Source: Polaromonas sp. AER18D-145 (GTDB lineage: Bacteria > Pseudomonadota > Gammaproteobacteria > Burkholderiales > Burkholderiaceae_C). From it: DNA of 64,000 nucleotides. The notes under the pieces were generated by a model. That model did no database searches. It saw only the letters and a list, made by a program, of their open reading frames with translations, and had not been told where the DNA came from. Shown here piece after piece: positions 9,062 to 18,686 of the stretch. The stretch covers positions 1 to 64,000 of the forward strand of contig NZ_NBZV01000020.1 in assembly GCF_002379095.1 (NCBI RefSeq), read 5' to 3'. Both the position numbers and the translations under genes were made by a program. Position 1 is the stretch's first letter. Every line of letters starts with the position of its first letter.

Positions 9062-10045
9062 TCAGCGGTTGGTCACGGGGTAGATGCCCTGCGGCCGCCA
9101 CAGCAGCACCGCGGCCATCAGCGCGATGTTGGAAAACAGCGCCACCTTGGGCGCCAGGAAACCGGTGTAGTTGGCCATCAGGCCCACCAGCAAGGCGCCT
9201 ATCAGCGCGCCGCCGGTTGAACCCAGGCCACCGATGATGATGACGATGAAGATCAGCACGTTGACCTGCGCGCCCATCTGCGGAATCACGTTCTGCTGGT
9301 ACAGGCCCCACATCACGCCACCCAGGCCGGCCAGCGCGCTGCCAACCACAAACACGCCGACAAACAGGCGCTTGATGCGGTAGCCCAGCGACTCGACCAT
9401 CTCGCGGTCCTGCACGCCGGCACGGATCAGCAGGCCGATCTTGGTGCGCGCCAGCGTCCAGGCCAGCAGGGCAAACACCACCAGGCCCACGACCACGGCG
9501 ATCAGCCGGTATTTTTCAATCGCCGCGTCACCGACCAGCAACGAGCCGCGCATGGCTTCGGGCAAGGGCAGCGCGATCTGCGCCGGGCCCCAGATCACCT
9601 TGATCAGCTCCTCACCGATGATCATGCCGCCCATGGTGATGAGAATCTGCTTGAGGTGCTGGCCGTAGACCGGCCGCACGATGAAACGCTCAAACGCCAG
9701 GCCGACGGCACCGGCCACCAGCATCGCCACCAGCATGGCCGGCAGCACCGCCACCAGGTTGCGCCACAGCTCCTGCGAGCCGGTCCAGTCGCTCATGGCA
9801 CCCAGCACGCTGGTGGCCACAAAGGCACCCAGCGCGATGAACACGCCATGGCCGAAATTGAGCACGTCCATCAGGCCGAACACCAGTGTCAGGCCCGAGG
9901 CGATGATGAAAATGATCATGCCCATGGCCAGACCGGCGACCGTGAGCGTGAGCCAGGTCGAGCTGGAGCCGATGAAGGGGAACACCCCCACGGCGAGCAG
10001 CGGCACGAGCGCCAGCGGTTTCCAGTCGAAATCAAGAGTTTTCAT
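9062..10045 (-). CDS. livH: Branched-chain amino acid-type ABC transporter permease LivH
   Basis: 327 residues with about eight hydrophobic segments. Diagnostic LivH blocks are LTLVFGLMDVLNFGHGVFIALGAF and IIGGLGSTGGALIGALLVGL, with the coupling-loop block VQDREMVESLGYRIKRL. The start codon overlaps the livF stop by 4 bp, typical of translational coupling. It is the partner of LivM. Confidence 0.93.
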   Translation of the reverse strand: MKTLDFDWKPLALVPLLAVGVFPFIGSSSTWLTLTVAGLAMGMIIFIIASGLTLVFGLMDVLNFGHGVFIALGAFVATSVLGAMSDWTGSQELWRNLVAVLPAMLVAMLVAGAVGLAFERFIVRPVYGQHLKQILITMGGMIIGEELIKVIWGPAQIALPLPEAMRGSLLVGDAAIEKYRLIAVVVGLVVFALLAWTLARTKIGLLIRAGVQDREMVESLGYRIKRLFVGVFVVGSALAGLGGVMWGLYQQNVIPQMGAQVNVLIFIVIIIGGLGSTGGALIGALLVGLMANYTGFLAPKVALFSNIALMAAVLLWRPQGIYPVTNR

Positions 10046-10767
10046 AGTGCCAGTCCAAGCAGGGATTGCTGCAGCGCCGCGTCTTCGGCCAGTTCGGCCA
10101 TGGACCCGGCATGCACGACGCGGCCGTTGTCCATCACGGCCACGGTGTCGCCCAGGCGTTTGGCGAAACTGATGTTCTGCTCCACCAGCAAAATCGTCAC
10201 GCCGCTGGCCTTGAGCTGCGCAAACGCATCGATCATGTTGTTGATGATGGCCGGCGCCAGGCCCTTGCTGGGCTCGTCGACGATCAGCAGTTCACGCGGC
10301 TCCACAATGGCGCGGGCCACGGCCAGCATCTGCTTTTGTCCGCCCGAAAGTTTGCCCGCCGGGTGGTTCCAGAATTTTTCGACCGCCGGAAACAGCGAGA
10401 AGATCCACTTCAAGCGCACCTCGTCCATCTGGCTGGCGCGCCTGGCGCTGCGCGCGGCCAGCAGCATGTTTTCCTTGACCGTGAGGTCCGAGAAAATGCC
10501 CATGCTTTCGGGCACGTAGGCGATGTTGAGTTCGGCAATCTGCGGCGTGCTGAGTTTCGTGATGTCGCGTCCCGCAAAACTGACGCGCCCTTGCGAGGCC
10601 TGCCACAGGCCCATGATGGTGCGCAGCGTGGTGGTCTTGCCGGCGCCGTTGCGGCCCAGCAGCATGGTGAGCTGGCCGCGCGGAATGGCCAGGTCCACCC
10701 CATGCAGGATGTGGTACGCGCCGATGTGGGTGTGCACGCCTTCGAGGGTAAGGAGGTTGCCGTTCAT
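10042..10767 (-). CDS. livF: Branched-chain amino acid-type ABC transporter ATPase LivF
   Basis: 241 residues. Walker A GRNGAGKTTTLRTIMG (about 37), Q-loop segment, signature LSGGQKQMLAVARAI, Walker B LLIVDEPSKGLAP and switch His region LLVEQN. The PSKGLAP string after Walker B is characteristic of LivF. It overlaps livG by 4 bp and livH by 4 bp. Confidence 0.93.
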   Translation of the reverse strand: MNGNLLTLEGVHTHIGAYHILHGVDLAIPRGQLTMLLGRNGAGKTTTLRTIMGLWQASQGRVSFAGRDITKLSTPQIAELNIAYVPESMGIFSDLTVKENMLLAARSARRASQMDEVRLKWIFSLFPAVEKFWNHPAGKLSGGQKQMLAVARAIVEPRELLIVDEPSKGLAPAIINNMIDAFAQLKASGVTILLVEQNISFAKRLGDTVAVMDNGRVVHAGSMAELAEDAALQQSLLGLAL

Positions 10768-11609
10768 GTTTGCTCCCCTGTCCGTTCGGGCTGAGCTTGT
10801 CGAAGCCTGTCCTGCGCAATTGAAGACCCTTCGACAGGCTCAGGGCGAACGGATTCGGGAGCGATGCCCAGATACGCCTCCTGCACCACCGGCGAGGCAA
10901 TCACCTCGGCCGGCTCGCCATCGGCCACCAGCGAGCCGTTATGCAGCACGATGATGCGGTCGGCGAGTTCGCGCACCACGTCCATCTTGTGCTCCACCAG
11001 CAAAATCGTCTTGCTTTTGTCCTGCTTGAGCTGACGGATCAGGTTCAGGATCACGGGCGCCTCGTCGGTGCTCATGCCGGCGGTCGGTTCGTCGAACATG
11101 AAGACCTGCGACTCCAGCGCCATCAGCAAGGCCACCTCCAGCTTGCGCTGGTCACCATGCGGCAGGCTGGCCACCGGCATCGCGGCCTTGCCCTGCATCG
11201 CCACGATTTCCAGGATTTCTTCGGCGCGCTGCAGCAAGGCCTTGTGGTCGCTCCAGATGCTCCACAGGTTCAGGCCGTGCCGGTGTTTGCCATGGTGCGT
11301 GGCCTGCACTGCCAGGCGCACGTTCTCAAGCACCGACAGGTTGGGAAACAGGTTGGTCAGCTGGAAAGCCCGGCCCAGGCCGGCCAGCGTGCGTGCCGAG
11401 GCGCTCAGGCCGGAGATGTCCTCGCCATTGAGAAAAACCGTGCCGCTGCTGGCCTTGAGCTGACCCGAGATCAGGTTGAAATACGTGGTCTTGCCGGCGC
11501 CGTTCGGGCCAACAATGGCCGTCAAGGTGCCAGGCGCAAAGGTGCAGCTGACAGCATTGACCGCCACGTGCCCGCCGAAGCGGATCGTGAGTTCTTTGGT
11601 TTGAAGCAT
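10764..11609 (-). CDS. livG: Branched-chain amino acid-type ABC transporter ATPase LivG with repeat-encoded tail
   Basis: 281 residues. Walker A GPNGAGKTTYFNLISG, signature region SLPHGDQRKLEVALLMAL (PHGDQR replacing the usual SGG, common in LivG), Walker B VFMFDEPTAGMS and LVEHKMDVV. Family members end near the YLG motif of the C-terminal tail. Here about 32 further residues (after AYLGIAPES) are encoded by an inverted dispersed repeat at 10782-10852. The extension looks acquired; the ATPase core is intact. Confidence 0.92.
   Translation of the reverse strand: MLQTKELTIRFGGHVAVNAVSCTFAPGTLTAIVGPNGAGKTTYFNLISGQLKASSGTVFLNGEDISGLSASARTLAGLGRAFQLTNLFPNLSVLENVRLAVQATHHGKHRHGLNLWSIWSDHKALLQRAEEILEIVAMQGKAAMPVASLPHGDQRKLEVALLMALESQVFMFDEPTAGMSTDEAPVILNLIRQLKQDKSKTILLVEHKMDVVRELADRIIVLHNGSLVADGEPAEVIASPVVQEAYLGIAPESVRPEPVEGSSIAQDRLRQAQPERTGEQT
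10782..10852. repeat. Inverted dispersed repeat inside the 3' end of livG
   Basis: Arms CCGTTCGGGCTGAGCTTGTC (10782-10801, continuing GAAG) and its near complement ending at 10852, 24 nt each with 3 mismatches. This is the CTTCGACAGGCTCAGGGCGA element seen scattered in many proteobacterial genomes. It is read through in frame as VRPEPVEG...RLRQAQPERT. Confidence 0.85.
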
Positions 11610-11668
11610 ATTTTTTGCACCCCAAAAACAGCGGGAGCGGCGTAGCGAAAAGTCGGACTTCCCTGCCT

Positions 11669-11781
11669 GTCATCCCGGACCTGAGCCGGGATCCATGCAG
11701 GCACAGCGCAATCGGCGGGTCAGTGCGACATGGATTGCGGGTCAGAGCCTGCCCCGGACTTGATCCGGGGCCCGCAATGAC
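11669..11781. repeat. Dispersed GTCAT...ATGAC repeat, copy A
   Basis: About 113 bp bounded by GTCAT and ATGAC, containing GGACCTGAGCCGGGATCCATG and the complementary-type CCCCGGACTTGATCCGGGG. It lies in the 184-bp spacer between the first substrate-binding gene and livG. A similar copy is at 16820-16906. Confidence 0.7.
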
Positions 11782-11793
11782 AATTCAGCGTAA

Positions 11794-12978
11794 TTACCGC
11801 TTGTTCCTGATCGGGACATTCATTTCCTCAGGCTTGATCTCGCGCACGAGTTCAGGCACGCCCCAGGCAAACGCCGGGTCCACCTTGATCTTGAAGTGGT
11901 ACATGCTCTGCATGGCCTGGTGGTCTTCCTTGCGGAAGTTCATCTTGCCTTTGGGCGTGTCGAAACTCATGCCCTCCATGGTCTTGATCAGGGTGTTGGC
12001 ATTGGTGTCGCCCTTGCTGTTTTTCAGCGCGGTGACGACGGCCATCGCGGCGGAGAAACCACCGGCGGTGAAGAAGTCAGGCGGCGCCTTGAACTGCTTG
12101 TAGTGCTGGGCCACCATGGCGTCATTAACCGGGTTTTTCGGCATGCCGAAGTAGTAGTAGGCGGCGCCTTCCATGCCGGGGAACTGCTTGTAGGCCACCA
12201 TCGCAGGCAGGATGTTGCCGCCGGTGGCGATCTCGATGCCGTGGCGCTTCAGGTCCATGTCGGCGATCTTGAACGGGTTGCCACCGGCCCAGATGATGAA
12301 GATCACCTTGCGGCCCGGCAAACCCTTGAGCTTGTCGATCAGGCGTTGGCCGCCGGCCGTGAAGTCGGTGGTCGCTGGCGGCAGGTACTCTTCGTGCACC
12401 AGCTTGCCCTTCTTGATGGCTTCCTTGAAGGCCTTGACGCCGTCGCGGCCGAAAGCCGAGTCCTGCGCCATGGTGGCAATCGTCACACCCTCCTTGTCCA
12501 GGGCCACGGCGTTGGAAATCGCGTCCTGCGAGCTGTTGCGGCCGGTGCGGAAAATGTACTTGTTCCACTTGTCGCCGGTGATGGAGTCGGCCACCGCGGG
12601 CTCGACCAGCAAAATCTTCTTGTACTCTTCAGCGACCGGCAGCATGGCCAGCGCCACGGGCGAGGCCGTGGGGCCGACAGCCAGATCGACCTTGTCATCG
12701 CCATAAGCCGCCGCCAGCAGGGATTTGCCCTGGTCCGGCTTGCCCTGGTCGTCCTTTTCGATCACCACGATTTTTTTGCCGGCCACCATCATGGTGCCGC
12801 CGGTGGCGTAGTCCAGGCCCATCATGAAACCGGTGGCCGTCTGCTTGCCATAGGCCTCCAGCGGACCGGTCTTGCTGTAGATGTGGGCGATCTTGATTTC
12901 TTTGGCCTGGCTCAGGGCCAGTGGCGAAACGAAAGCGGTGGCGAGTGCGGCAAGCGCGATCAGCGTGCGACGATGCAT
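11794..12978 (-). CDS. Branched-chain amino acid-type ABC transporter, substrate-binding protein (first)
   Basis: 394 residues from the ATG at 12978, which has GGAGAC 5 nt upstream. An in-frame ATG at 13017 is rejected because it falls inside the sigma-54 promoter. Signal peptide MHRRTLIALAALATAFVSPLALS, then KEIKIAHIYSKTGPLEAYGK, a Peripla_BP_6-like start. Conserved features include VGPTASPVALAMLPVAEEYK and FRTGRNSSQDAISNA. It is the first gene of the Liv operon, and its ligand is unknown. The TAT-like/Sec export and location in the periplasm are inferred from the leader. Confidence 0.9.
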   Translation of the reverse strand: MHRRTLIALAALATAFVSPLALSQAKEIKIAHIYSKTGPLEAYGKQTATGFMMGLDYATGGTMMVAGKKIVVIEKDDQGKPDQGKSLLAAAYGDDKVDLAVGPTASPVALAMLPVAEEYKKILLVEPAVADSITGDKWNKYIFRTGRNSSQDAISNAVALDKEGVTIATMAQDSAFGRDGVKAFKEAIKKGKLVHEEYLPPATTDFTAGGQRLIDKLKGLPGRKVIFIIWAGGNPFKIADMDLKRHGIEIATGGNILPAMVAYKQFPGMEGAAYYYFGMPKNPVNDAMVAQHYKQFKAPPDFFTAGGFSAAMAVVTALKNSKGDTNANTLIKTMEGMSFDTPKGKMNFRKEDHQAMQSMYHFKIKVDPAFAWGVPELVREIKPEEMNVPIRNKR

Positions 12979-13012
12979 GGATGTCTCCTGTTGTTGGGCG
13001 ATGCACCATGAT

Positions 13013-13028
13013 TGCACATGTCGTGCCA
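13013..13028 (-). promoter_or_regulatory. Sigma-54 (-24/-12) promoter of the Liv operon
   Basis: On the minus strand the sequence reads TGGCACG-ACAT-GTGCA. It matches TGGCACG-N4-TTGCA at all but one position, with GG and GC exactly 10 nt apart. Transcription would start near 13002, giving a leader of about 25 nt that contains the ribosome site of the gene starting at 12978. The adjacent upstream gene is a sigma-54 activator. Confidence 0.75.
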
Positions 13029-13087
13029 GAAAAGAACCATTGATCTATATAGGTTTTTTCAGATTCGCCATTGAACTGTCTATTTTT

Positions 13088-13123
13088 AAGTCATTTTTAT
13101 TGACTTAATATCAGACAATTGTC
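13088..13123. promoter_or_regulatory. Candidate upstream activator sites
   Basis: Two palindromes: AAGTCA-N7-TGACTT at 13088-13106 and GACAATTGTC at 13114-13123. They lie 60-110 bp upstream of the -24 element in an AT-rich strip, the normal distance for enhancer binding by a sigma-54 activator. Which one is bound is unknown. Confidence 0.5.
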
Positions 13124-13129
13124 TTATTT

Positions 13130-14623
<1,494 letters not shown>

Positions 14624-14698
14624 GCGCAGATGGTAGCGCGGCGTTTGGGCCACTGCCGCCGGCCAGATGCAACACACACCTTTCAGGGCGCGCATCGC

Positions 14699-14751
14699 TT
14701 TTTTTTGATAGCTAACTGCCCCCGTGGATAAAGGGCTGGCGGCCTATTTTT
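14699..14751 (+). repeat. Dispersed GATAGC-type repeat, copy 2
   Basis: TTTTTTGATAGCTAACTGCC, then AAGGGCTGGCGGCC, then a T tract. Same order of blocks as the other copies. It lies between the start of the sigma-54 activator and the end of tctA. Confidence 0.65.
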
Positions 14752-14766
14752 CGATAAACATCGGAC

Positions 14767-16269
14767 TCAGGCCAGCAGCCGGCGTGCCGACCAGCGTTTG
14801 GCCAGGCGCGGCAGGATCAGTACCGCCAGTACCACCACGATCAGGATCATCGACATGGGCCGCTGCAGAAACACCATCGCACTCCCCTCACCGATCGACA
14901 TGGCGTTGCGCAACTGGGCTTCGGCCAGCGGGCCCAGGATCATGCCGACCACGACGGGCGCAGTCGGGAAATCAAAGCGCCGCATCACCACCCCGAGCAC
15001 ACCGATGCCGTAGAGCAGGAACAGGTCAAACGCACTTTGCCGCATGCCGTAAACGCCCACCGTCGCAAAAATCAGGATGCCGGCATACAGGTAAGGTTTG
15101 GGAATCTTCAGCAGCTTGACCCACAGGCCCACCAGCGGCAGGTTGAGCACCAGCAACATCACATTGCCGATGTACAGCGAGGCAATCAGCGCCCAGACCA
15201 GGGCTGACGACGAGGTGAACAACTGCGGCCCCGGCTGGATGCCGTAGTTCTGGAAAGCGCCGAGCAAGATCGCCGTGGTGTTGGAGGTCGGAATGCCCAG
15301 TGTCAGCAGCGGAATCATGGCCGCCGTCACCGTGGCATTGTTGGCGGCCTCGGGGCCGGCCACGCCTTCGATGGCGCCGGCCGTGCCGAACTCGGCCTGG
15401 TCGCTGCCCTTGGCCAGTTTTTTCTCGGCGGCATAACTGAGGAAGGTCGGGATCTCGGTGCCGCCGGCAGGAATGCAGCCGAAGGGCGCGCCAATGGCGG
15501 TGCCGCGCAGCCACGCCGGCCAGGAACGGCGCCAGTCCCGGCCGGTCATGTGGACCCGGCTCATCTTGTTCTGCGACTCGACCACGCGGCCCTCGTAAAG
15601 CACGGCGTACATGGCTTCAGCCACAGCGAACAGGCCGACGGCCACCAGAACGATCTCGACGCCGTCCAGCAGCTCGGGCACCCCCCCGGTGTAACGCGCC
15701 TGGCCAGAAATCTGGTCCAGCCCGACGAGGCCCGCTGCGAGCCCGACAAACAGGGCCGTCAGGCCGCGCACCGTGCTTTTGCCGAGCACCGCACTGACGG
15801 TGGTGAAGGCCAGCAGCATCAGCATGAAATATTCGGGCGGGCCGAGCTTGACGGCCAGTTCCGCCACGATGGGCGCAAACAGGGTGACCATCACCGTGGC
15901 AATCGTGCCGGCCACAAACGAGCCGATGGCTGCGGTGGCCAGCGCCGCGCCGGCGCGCCCGCTCTTGGCCATGCGGTTGCCTTCCATGGCCGTGACCATG
16001 CTGGCCGTTTCCCCCGGCGTGTTCAGCAGGATGGAGGTGGTGGAGCCGCCGTACATGGCGCCGTAATAAATGCCGGCGAAGAAAATCATGGAGGCGGTGG
16101 CCTCGACCTTGGCCGTGATGGGCAGCAGCATGGCCACCGCCACGGCGGGCCCGATGCCGGGCAACACGCCGATGGCCGTGCCCAGCGCACAGCCCACAAA
16201 ACACCACAACAGATTGACCGGTGTGGCCGCCGTGGCGAAGCCCTGCAACAGCTGATTGAAGATGTCCAT
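14767..16269 (-). CDS. tctA: Tripartite tricarboxylate transporter, large membrane subunit TctA
   Basis: 500 residues, about twelve hydrophobic segments. TctA hallmarks: [55 protein letters not shown] and [18 protein letters not shown]. It is the ion-coupled transport subunit in the inner membrane, working with TctB and periplasmic TctC. The start lies 3 bp after the tctB stop. Confidence 0.95.
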   Translation of the reverse strand: MDIFNQLLQGFATAATPVNLLWCFVGCALGTAIGVLPGIGPAVAVAMLLPITAKVEATASMIFFAGIYYGAMYGGSTTSILLNTPGETASMVTAMEGNRMAKSGRAGAALATAAIGSFVAGTIATVMVTLFAPIVAELAVKLGPPEYFMLMLLAFTTVSAVLGKSTVRGLTALFVGLAAGLVGLDQISGQARYTGGVPELLDGVEIVLVAVGLFAVAEAMYAVLYEGRVVESQNKMSRVHMTGRDWRRSWPAWLRGTAIGAPFGCIPAGGTEIPTFLSYAAEKKLAKGSDQAEFGTAGAIEGVAGPEAANNATVTAAMIPLLTLGIPTSNTTAILLGAFQNYGIQPGPQLFTSSSALVWALIASLYIGNVMLLVLNLPLVGLWVKLLKIPKPYLYAGILIFATVGVYGMRQSAFDLFLLYGIGVLGVVMRRFDFPTAPVVVGMILGPLAEAQLRNAMSIGEGSAMVFLQRPMSMILIVVVLAVLILPRLAKRWSARRLLA

Positions 16270-16272
16270 GAT

Positions 16273-16794
16273 TTACAACCAGCCCGATGAAGTGAGGCCT
16301 GGCAGGTTGATCGCCAGGAATTTCGTGAAGGTCCAGTACACCGGCGCGGAAATCGCAATGCCGATCAGCACGTCCTTGAGCCAGGCAACCGGCCGCCGGT
16401 CTGCCCTGCCTTCCGCACCGCGCAGCCCCTGCACGGCCAGCACAAAACACAGGGTGCAACTGAAAATGAAGCCGATGGTGGTGATCAGCGCGGCATTGGC
16501 CAGCAGACCCGCCGACACCCAGGCAAAGCCCGGCCAGTAGCCCTGGACCGCGTCCGTGGGCGCCTCCAGGGAGCGAAAGCCGCCGGTGCGCGCTTCACGC
16601 ACGATGAAGGCGCCACAAATGAGCAGGGCCGCGGAAATCACCCACGGCAGAAAGTTCGGCCCGACGCCGCCATAGCCCGCCGCCGACGGGATGCTGACGG
16701 CACCTGCCGCCAATCCGAGGGCGAGCAGCACCACGCCGGCACCGACCACGGTCTGCAGACGGATTTGTGCAGAAGAAGGGGTTGCTTGTGTCAT
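16273..16794 (-). CDS. tctB: Tripartite tricarboxylate transporter, small membrane subunit TctB
   Basis: 173 residues from the ATG at 16794. The frame is open to 16908, but that extension translates a dispersed repeat, so it is rejected. Four hydrophobic segments (GAGVVLLALGLAAGAVSIP; LPWVISAALLICGAFIV; AGLLANAALITTIGFIFSCTLCFVLAV; LKDVLIGIAISAPVYWTF), the standard TctB topology. Lies between tctC and tctA in a tctCBA order. Confidence 0.88.
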   Translation of the reverse strand: MTQATPSSAQIRLQTVVGAGVVLLALGLAAGAVSIPSAAGYGGVGPNFLPWVISAALLICGAFIVREARTGGFRSLEAPTDAVQGYWPGFAWVSAGLLANAALITTIGFIFSCTLCFVLAVQGLRGAEGRADRRPVAWLKDVLIGIAISAPVYWTFTKFLAINLPGLTSSGWL

Positions 16795-16819
16795 GAGTTG
16801 TCTCGTTGGAGTACGGACT

Positions 16820-16906
16820 GTCATCCCGGACTGGAGCCGGGATCCATGCGCATCAACTGCAGTCTTGCGTGCGCGAACATGGATGGCGGCACAAGGCCGC
16901 CATGAC
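16820..16906. repeat. Dispersed GTCAT...ATGAC repeat, copy B
   Basis: 87 bp bounded by GTCAT and ATGAC with TCCCGGACTGGAGCCGGGAT inside. It fills the tctC-tctB spacer, so it is transcribed within the operon and could form an RNA hairpin that uncouples tctC from tctBA levels. Confidence 0.7.
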
Positions 16907-16935
16907 AAACCGAAGAGGCCGGTAGGGCAGGAACC

Positions 16936-17895
16936 TTAGACCATGCCCGCCTTGACCATGGTGGCACGCAGGCTGGCCATGTCATCATCGACAAACTTGT
17001 CGAAAGCGGCGCCGGTCAGCACGGCGGGCGTCCAGTTGTTTTTCTCGGAGGCTTCCATCCAGCTCTTGGATTTGACGGCCTTGAGAATCATCTCGGTCAG
17101 TGCCTGGCGCTCGGCAGCCGAGATGCCGGGTGCACCGTAAACGCCGCGCCAGTTGCCGATCACCACATTGATGCCCTGCTCCTTGAGCGTGGGCACGTTG
17201 ACACCCTTGAGGCGGGTGTCGGAGGTGACGGCCAGCGCCTTCATTTTTCCGGTGTTGATGTATTCCGCAAACTCGCTGTAGCCGCTGCCACCCACGGTGA
17301 CGTTGCCGCCCAGGATGGCTGCCGTGGCTTCACCGCCGCCCCGGAAAGCCACGTAGTTGATCTTGGAAGGGTCCACGCCGACTTCGCGCGCAATCATGGC
17401 CGCGGCGATGTGCTCGGTGGATCCGCGTGAACCGCCGCCCCACTTGACGCTGCCGGGGTCTTTCTTGAGCTGGGCCACGACGTCGGCCATGGTCTTGAAT
17501 GGCGAGTTGGCGGGCAGCACAAACACGTTGTATTCGCTGGTCAGGCGCGCAATCGGTGTGACCTGCGACAGGCTGACAGGTGGCTTGCCGGTGATCAGGC
17601 CGCCGAGCATGACCGCACCCATGACCATCAGCGCATTCGGGTCGCCCTTGCTGCCGTTGATGAACTGGGCCAGGCCCAAGGCGCCGGCGGCGCCGCCCTT
17701 GTTGTCGTAACTGACGGTGGATGCGGCGCCCGAGTCCGTCAGGGCCTTGCCCAAGGCACGGCCTGTGGTGTCCCAGCCGCCACCGGGGTTGGCCGGAATC
17801 ATCATCTTCACATTGGCGGCAGCCAGGGCCGACAGGGGGAAAGCCCCGGTGGCGGCCAGCGCGGCCAGGGATTTCAAAAAGGTATCGCGACGCAT
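16936..17895 (-). CDS. tctC: Tripartite tricarboxylate transporter, substrate-binding protein TctC (Bug family)
   Basis: 319 residues. Leader MRRDTFLKSLAALAATGAFP...ALA is a signal peptide. The mature part has the Bug-family opening MMIPANPGGGWDTTGRALG, the SYDNKGGAAGALGLAQF loop and VKWGGGSRGSTEHIAAAMI, which wrap the carboxylate ligand. AAGGAG sits 7 nt before the ATG. First gene of tctCBA, divergent from tctDE. Confidence 0.93.
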   Translation of the reverse strand: MRRDTFLKSLAALAATGAFPLSALAAANVKMMIPANPGGGWDTTGRALGKALTDSGAASTVSYDNKGGAAGALGLAQFINGSKGDPNALMVMGAVMLGGLITGKPPVSLSQVTPIARLTSEYNVFVLPANSPFKTMADVVAQLKKDPGSVKWGGGSRGSTEHIAAAMIAREVGVDPSKINYVAFRGGGEATAAILGGNVTVGGSGYSEFAEYINTGKMKALAVTSDTRLKGVNVPTLKEQGINVVIGNWRGVYGAPGISAAERQALTEMILKAVKSKSWMEASEKNNWTPAVLTGAAFDKFVDDDMASLRATMVKAGMV

Positions 17896-18005
17896 GCATG
17901 TCTCCTTGTAGTGTTGGTAACAGAGCGATGATGCGCCTTCTGTCTGTCAAACGGCTGTCCGAAAGCCCTAGGGAAAGTGCTAATGTCCTGCCCATGCTGA
18001 CCACC
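17896..18005. promoter_or_regulatory. Divergent tctC / tctD promoter region
   Basis: The 110-bp spacer between two divergent transcription units should hold the promoters and TctD sites for both. A perfect palindrome CCCTAGGG is at 17966-17973, flanked by GAAAG on the left and GAAAG on the right. No confident -35/-10 pair is assigned. Confidence 0.4.
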
Positions 18006-18686
18006 ATGAAATTGCTGCTGATCGAGGACGACCCTTCCATGCAGGCGGCGCTGCAGCGCGCCCTGGGCCGGCGCGGCATGGAGGTGCTGGGCTGCACCGA
18101 CGGCCGCAAGGCGCTGGCGCAATGGACGACCGCCCAGCCCGATGTGGTGGTACTGGACCTGAGCCTGCCCGGGCTGGACGGCCTGCAGGTGCTGGAGCAG
18201 GCGCGCCGCCAGGGGCTGACCACCCCGGTGCTGATCCTGACGGCGCGCGGCACGGTGGGCGACCGCATCGTTGGCCTGAACCTGGGGGCCGACGACTACC
18301 TGCCCAAACCCTTTGATCTCGACGAGCTCGAGGCCCGGCTGCGCGCCCTGAGCCGCCGGCGCACGACGTCCAGCAGCGAGCCGGGGGCCGGCGACCACCT
18401 GGTGGGCCAGCTTCGTTATGAAAAGGAAAGCGGCGCCATTTATCACCGCGACCAGGTCCTCGAACTGACGCCGCGCGAGCTGGCCCTGCTGCAGGCCCTG
18501 ATCGTCAAGCCCGGCCAGGCGGTCTCCAAGGAGAAGCTGTTCGAACTGGTGTTTCCCGGCGAGACTGATGTGCAGTACGAGGCCGTGGAGGTGGTGGTGT
18601 ACCGCCTGCGCAAGAAAATGGCGCACACCGGCGTGACCCTGGTCACCTTGCGCGGCCTGGGCTATTTGCTGAAAGTGGATGCATGA
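18006..18686 (+). CDS. tctD: Response regulator TctD, OmpR family
   Basis: 226 residues from MKLLLIEDD. An in-frame ATG at 17994 would add four residues. Receiver domain with the acidic pair ED, phospho-acceptor Asp51 (VVVLDLSLPG), Thr in LTARG and Lys in LPKPFD. C-terminal winged helix (LELTPRELALLQALI ... VEVVVYRLRKKM) of the OmpR/PhoB type. By position it activates the divergent tctCBA operon when phosphorylated by the TctE kinase encoded next. Confidence 0.9.
   Translation: MKLLLIEDDPSMQAALQRALGRRGMEVLGCTDGRKALAQWTTAQPDVVVLDLSLPGLDGLQVLEQARRQGLTTPVLILTARGTVGDRIVGLNLGADDYLPKPFDLDELEARLRALSRRRTTSSSEPGAGDHLVGQLRYEKESGAIYHRDQVLELTPRELALLQALIVKPGQAVSKEKLFELVFPGETDVQYEAVEVVVYRLRKKMAHTGVTLVTLRGLGYLLKVDA

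Noticed and set aside
13017..13019. Earlier start codon for the first Liv binding protein
   Set aside because: It lies within the sigma-54 promoter and lacks a ribosome site, whereas the ATG at 12978 has GGAGAC and begins a clean signal peptide.
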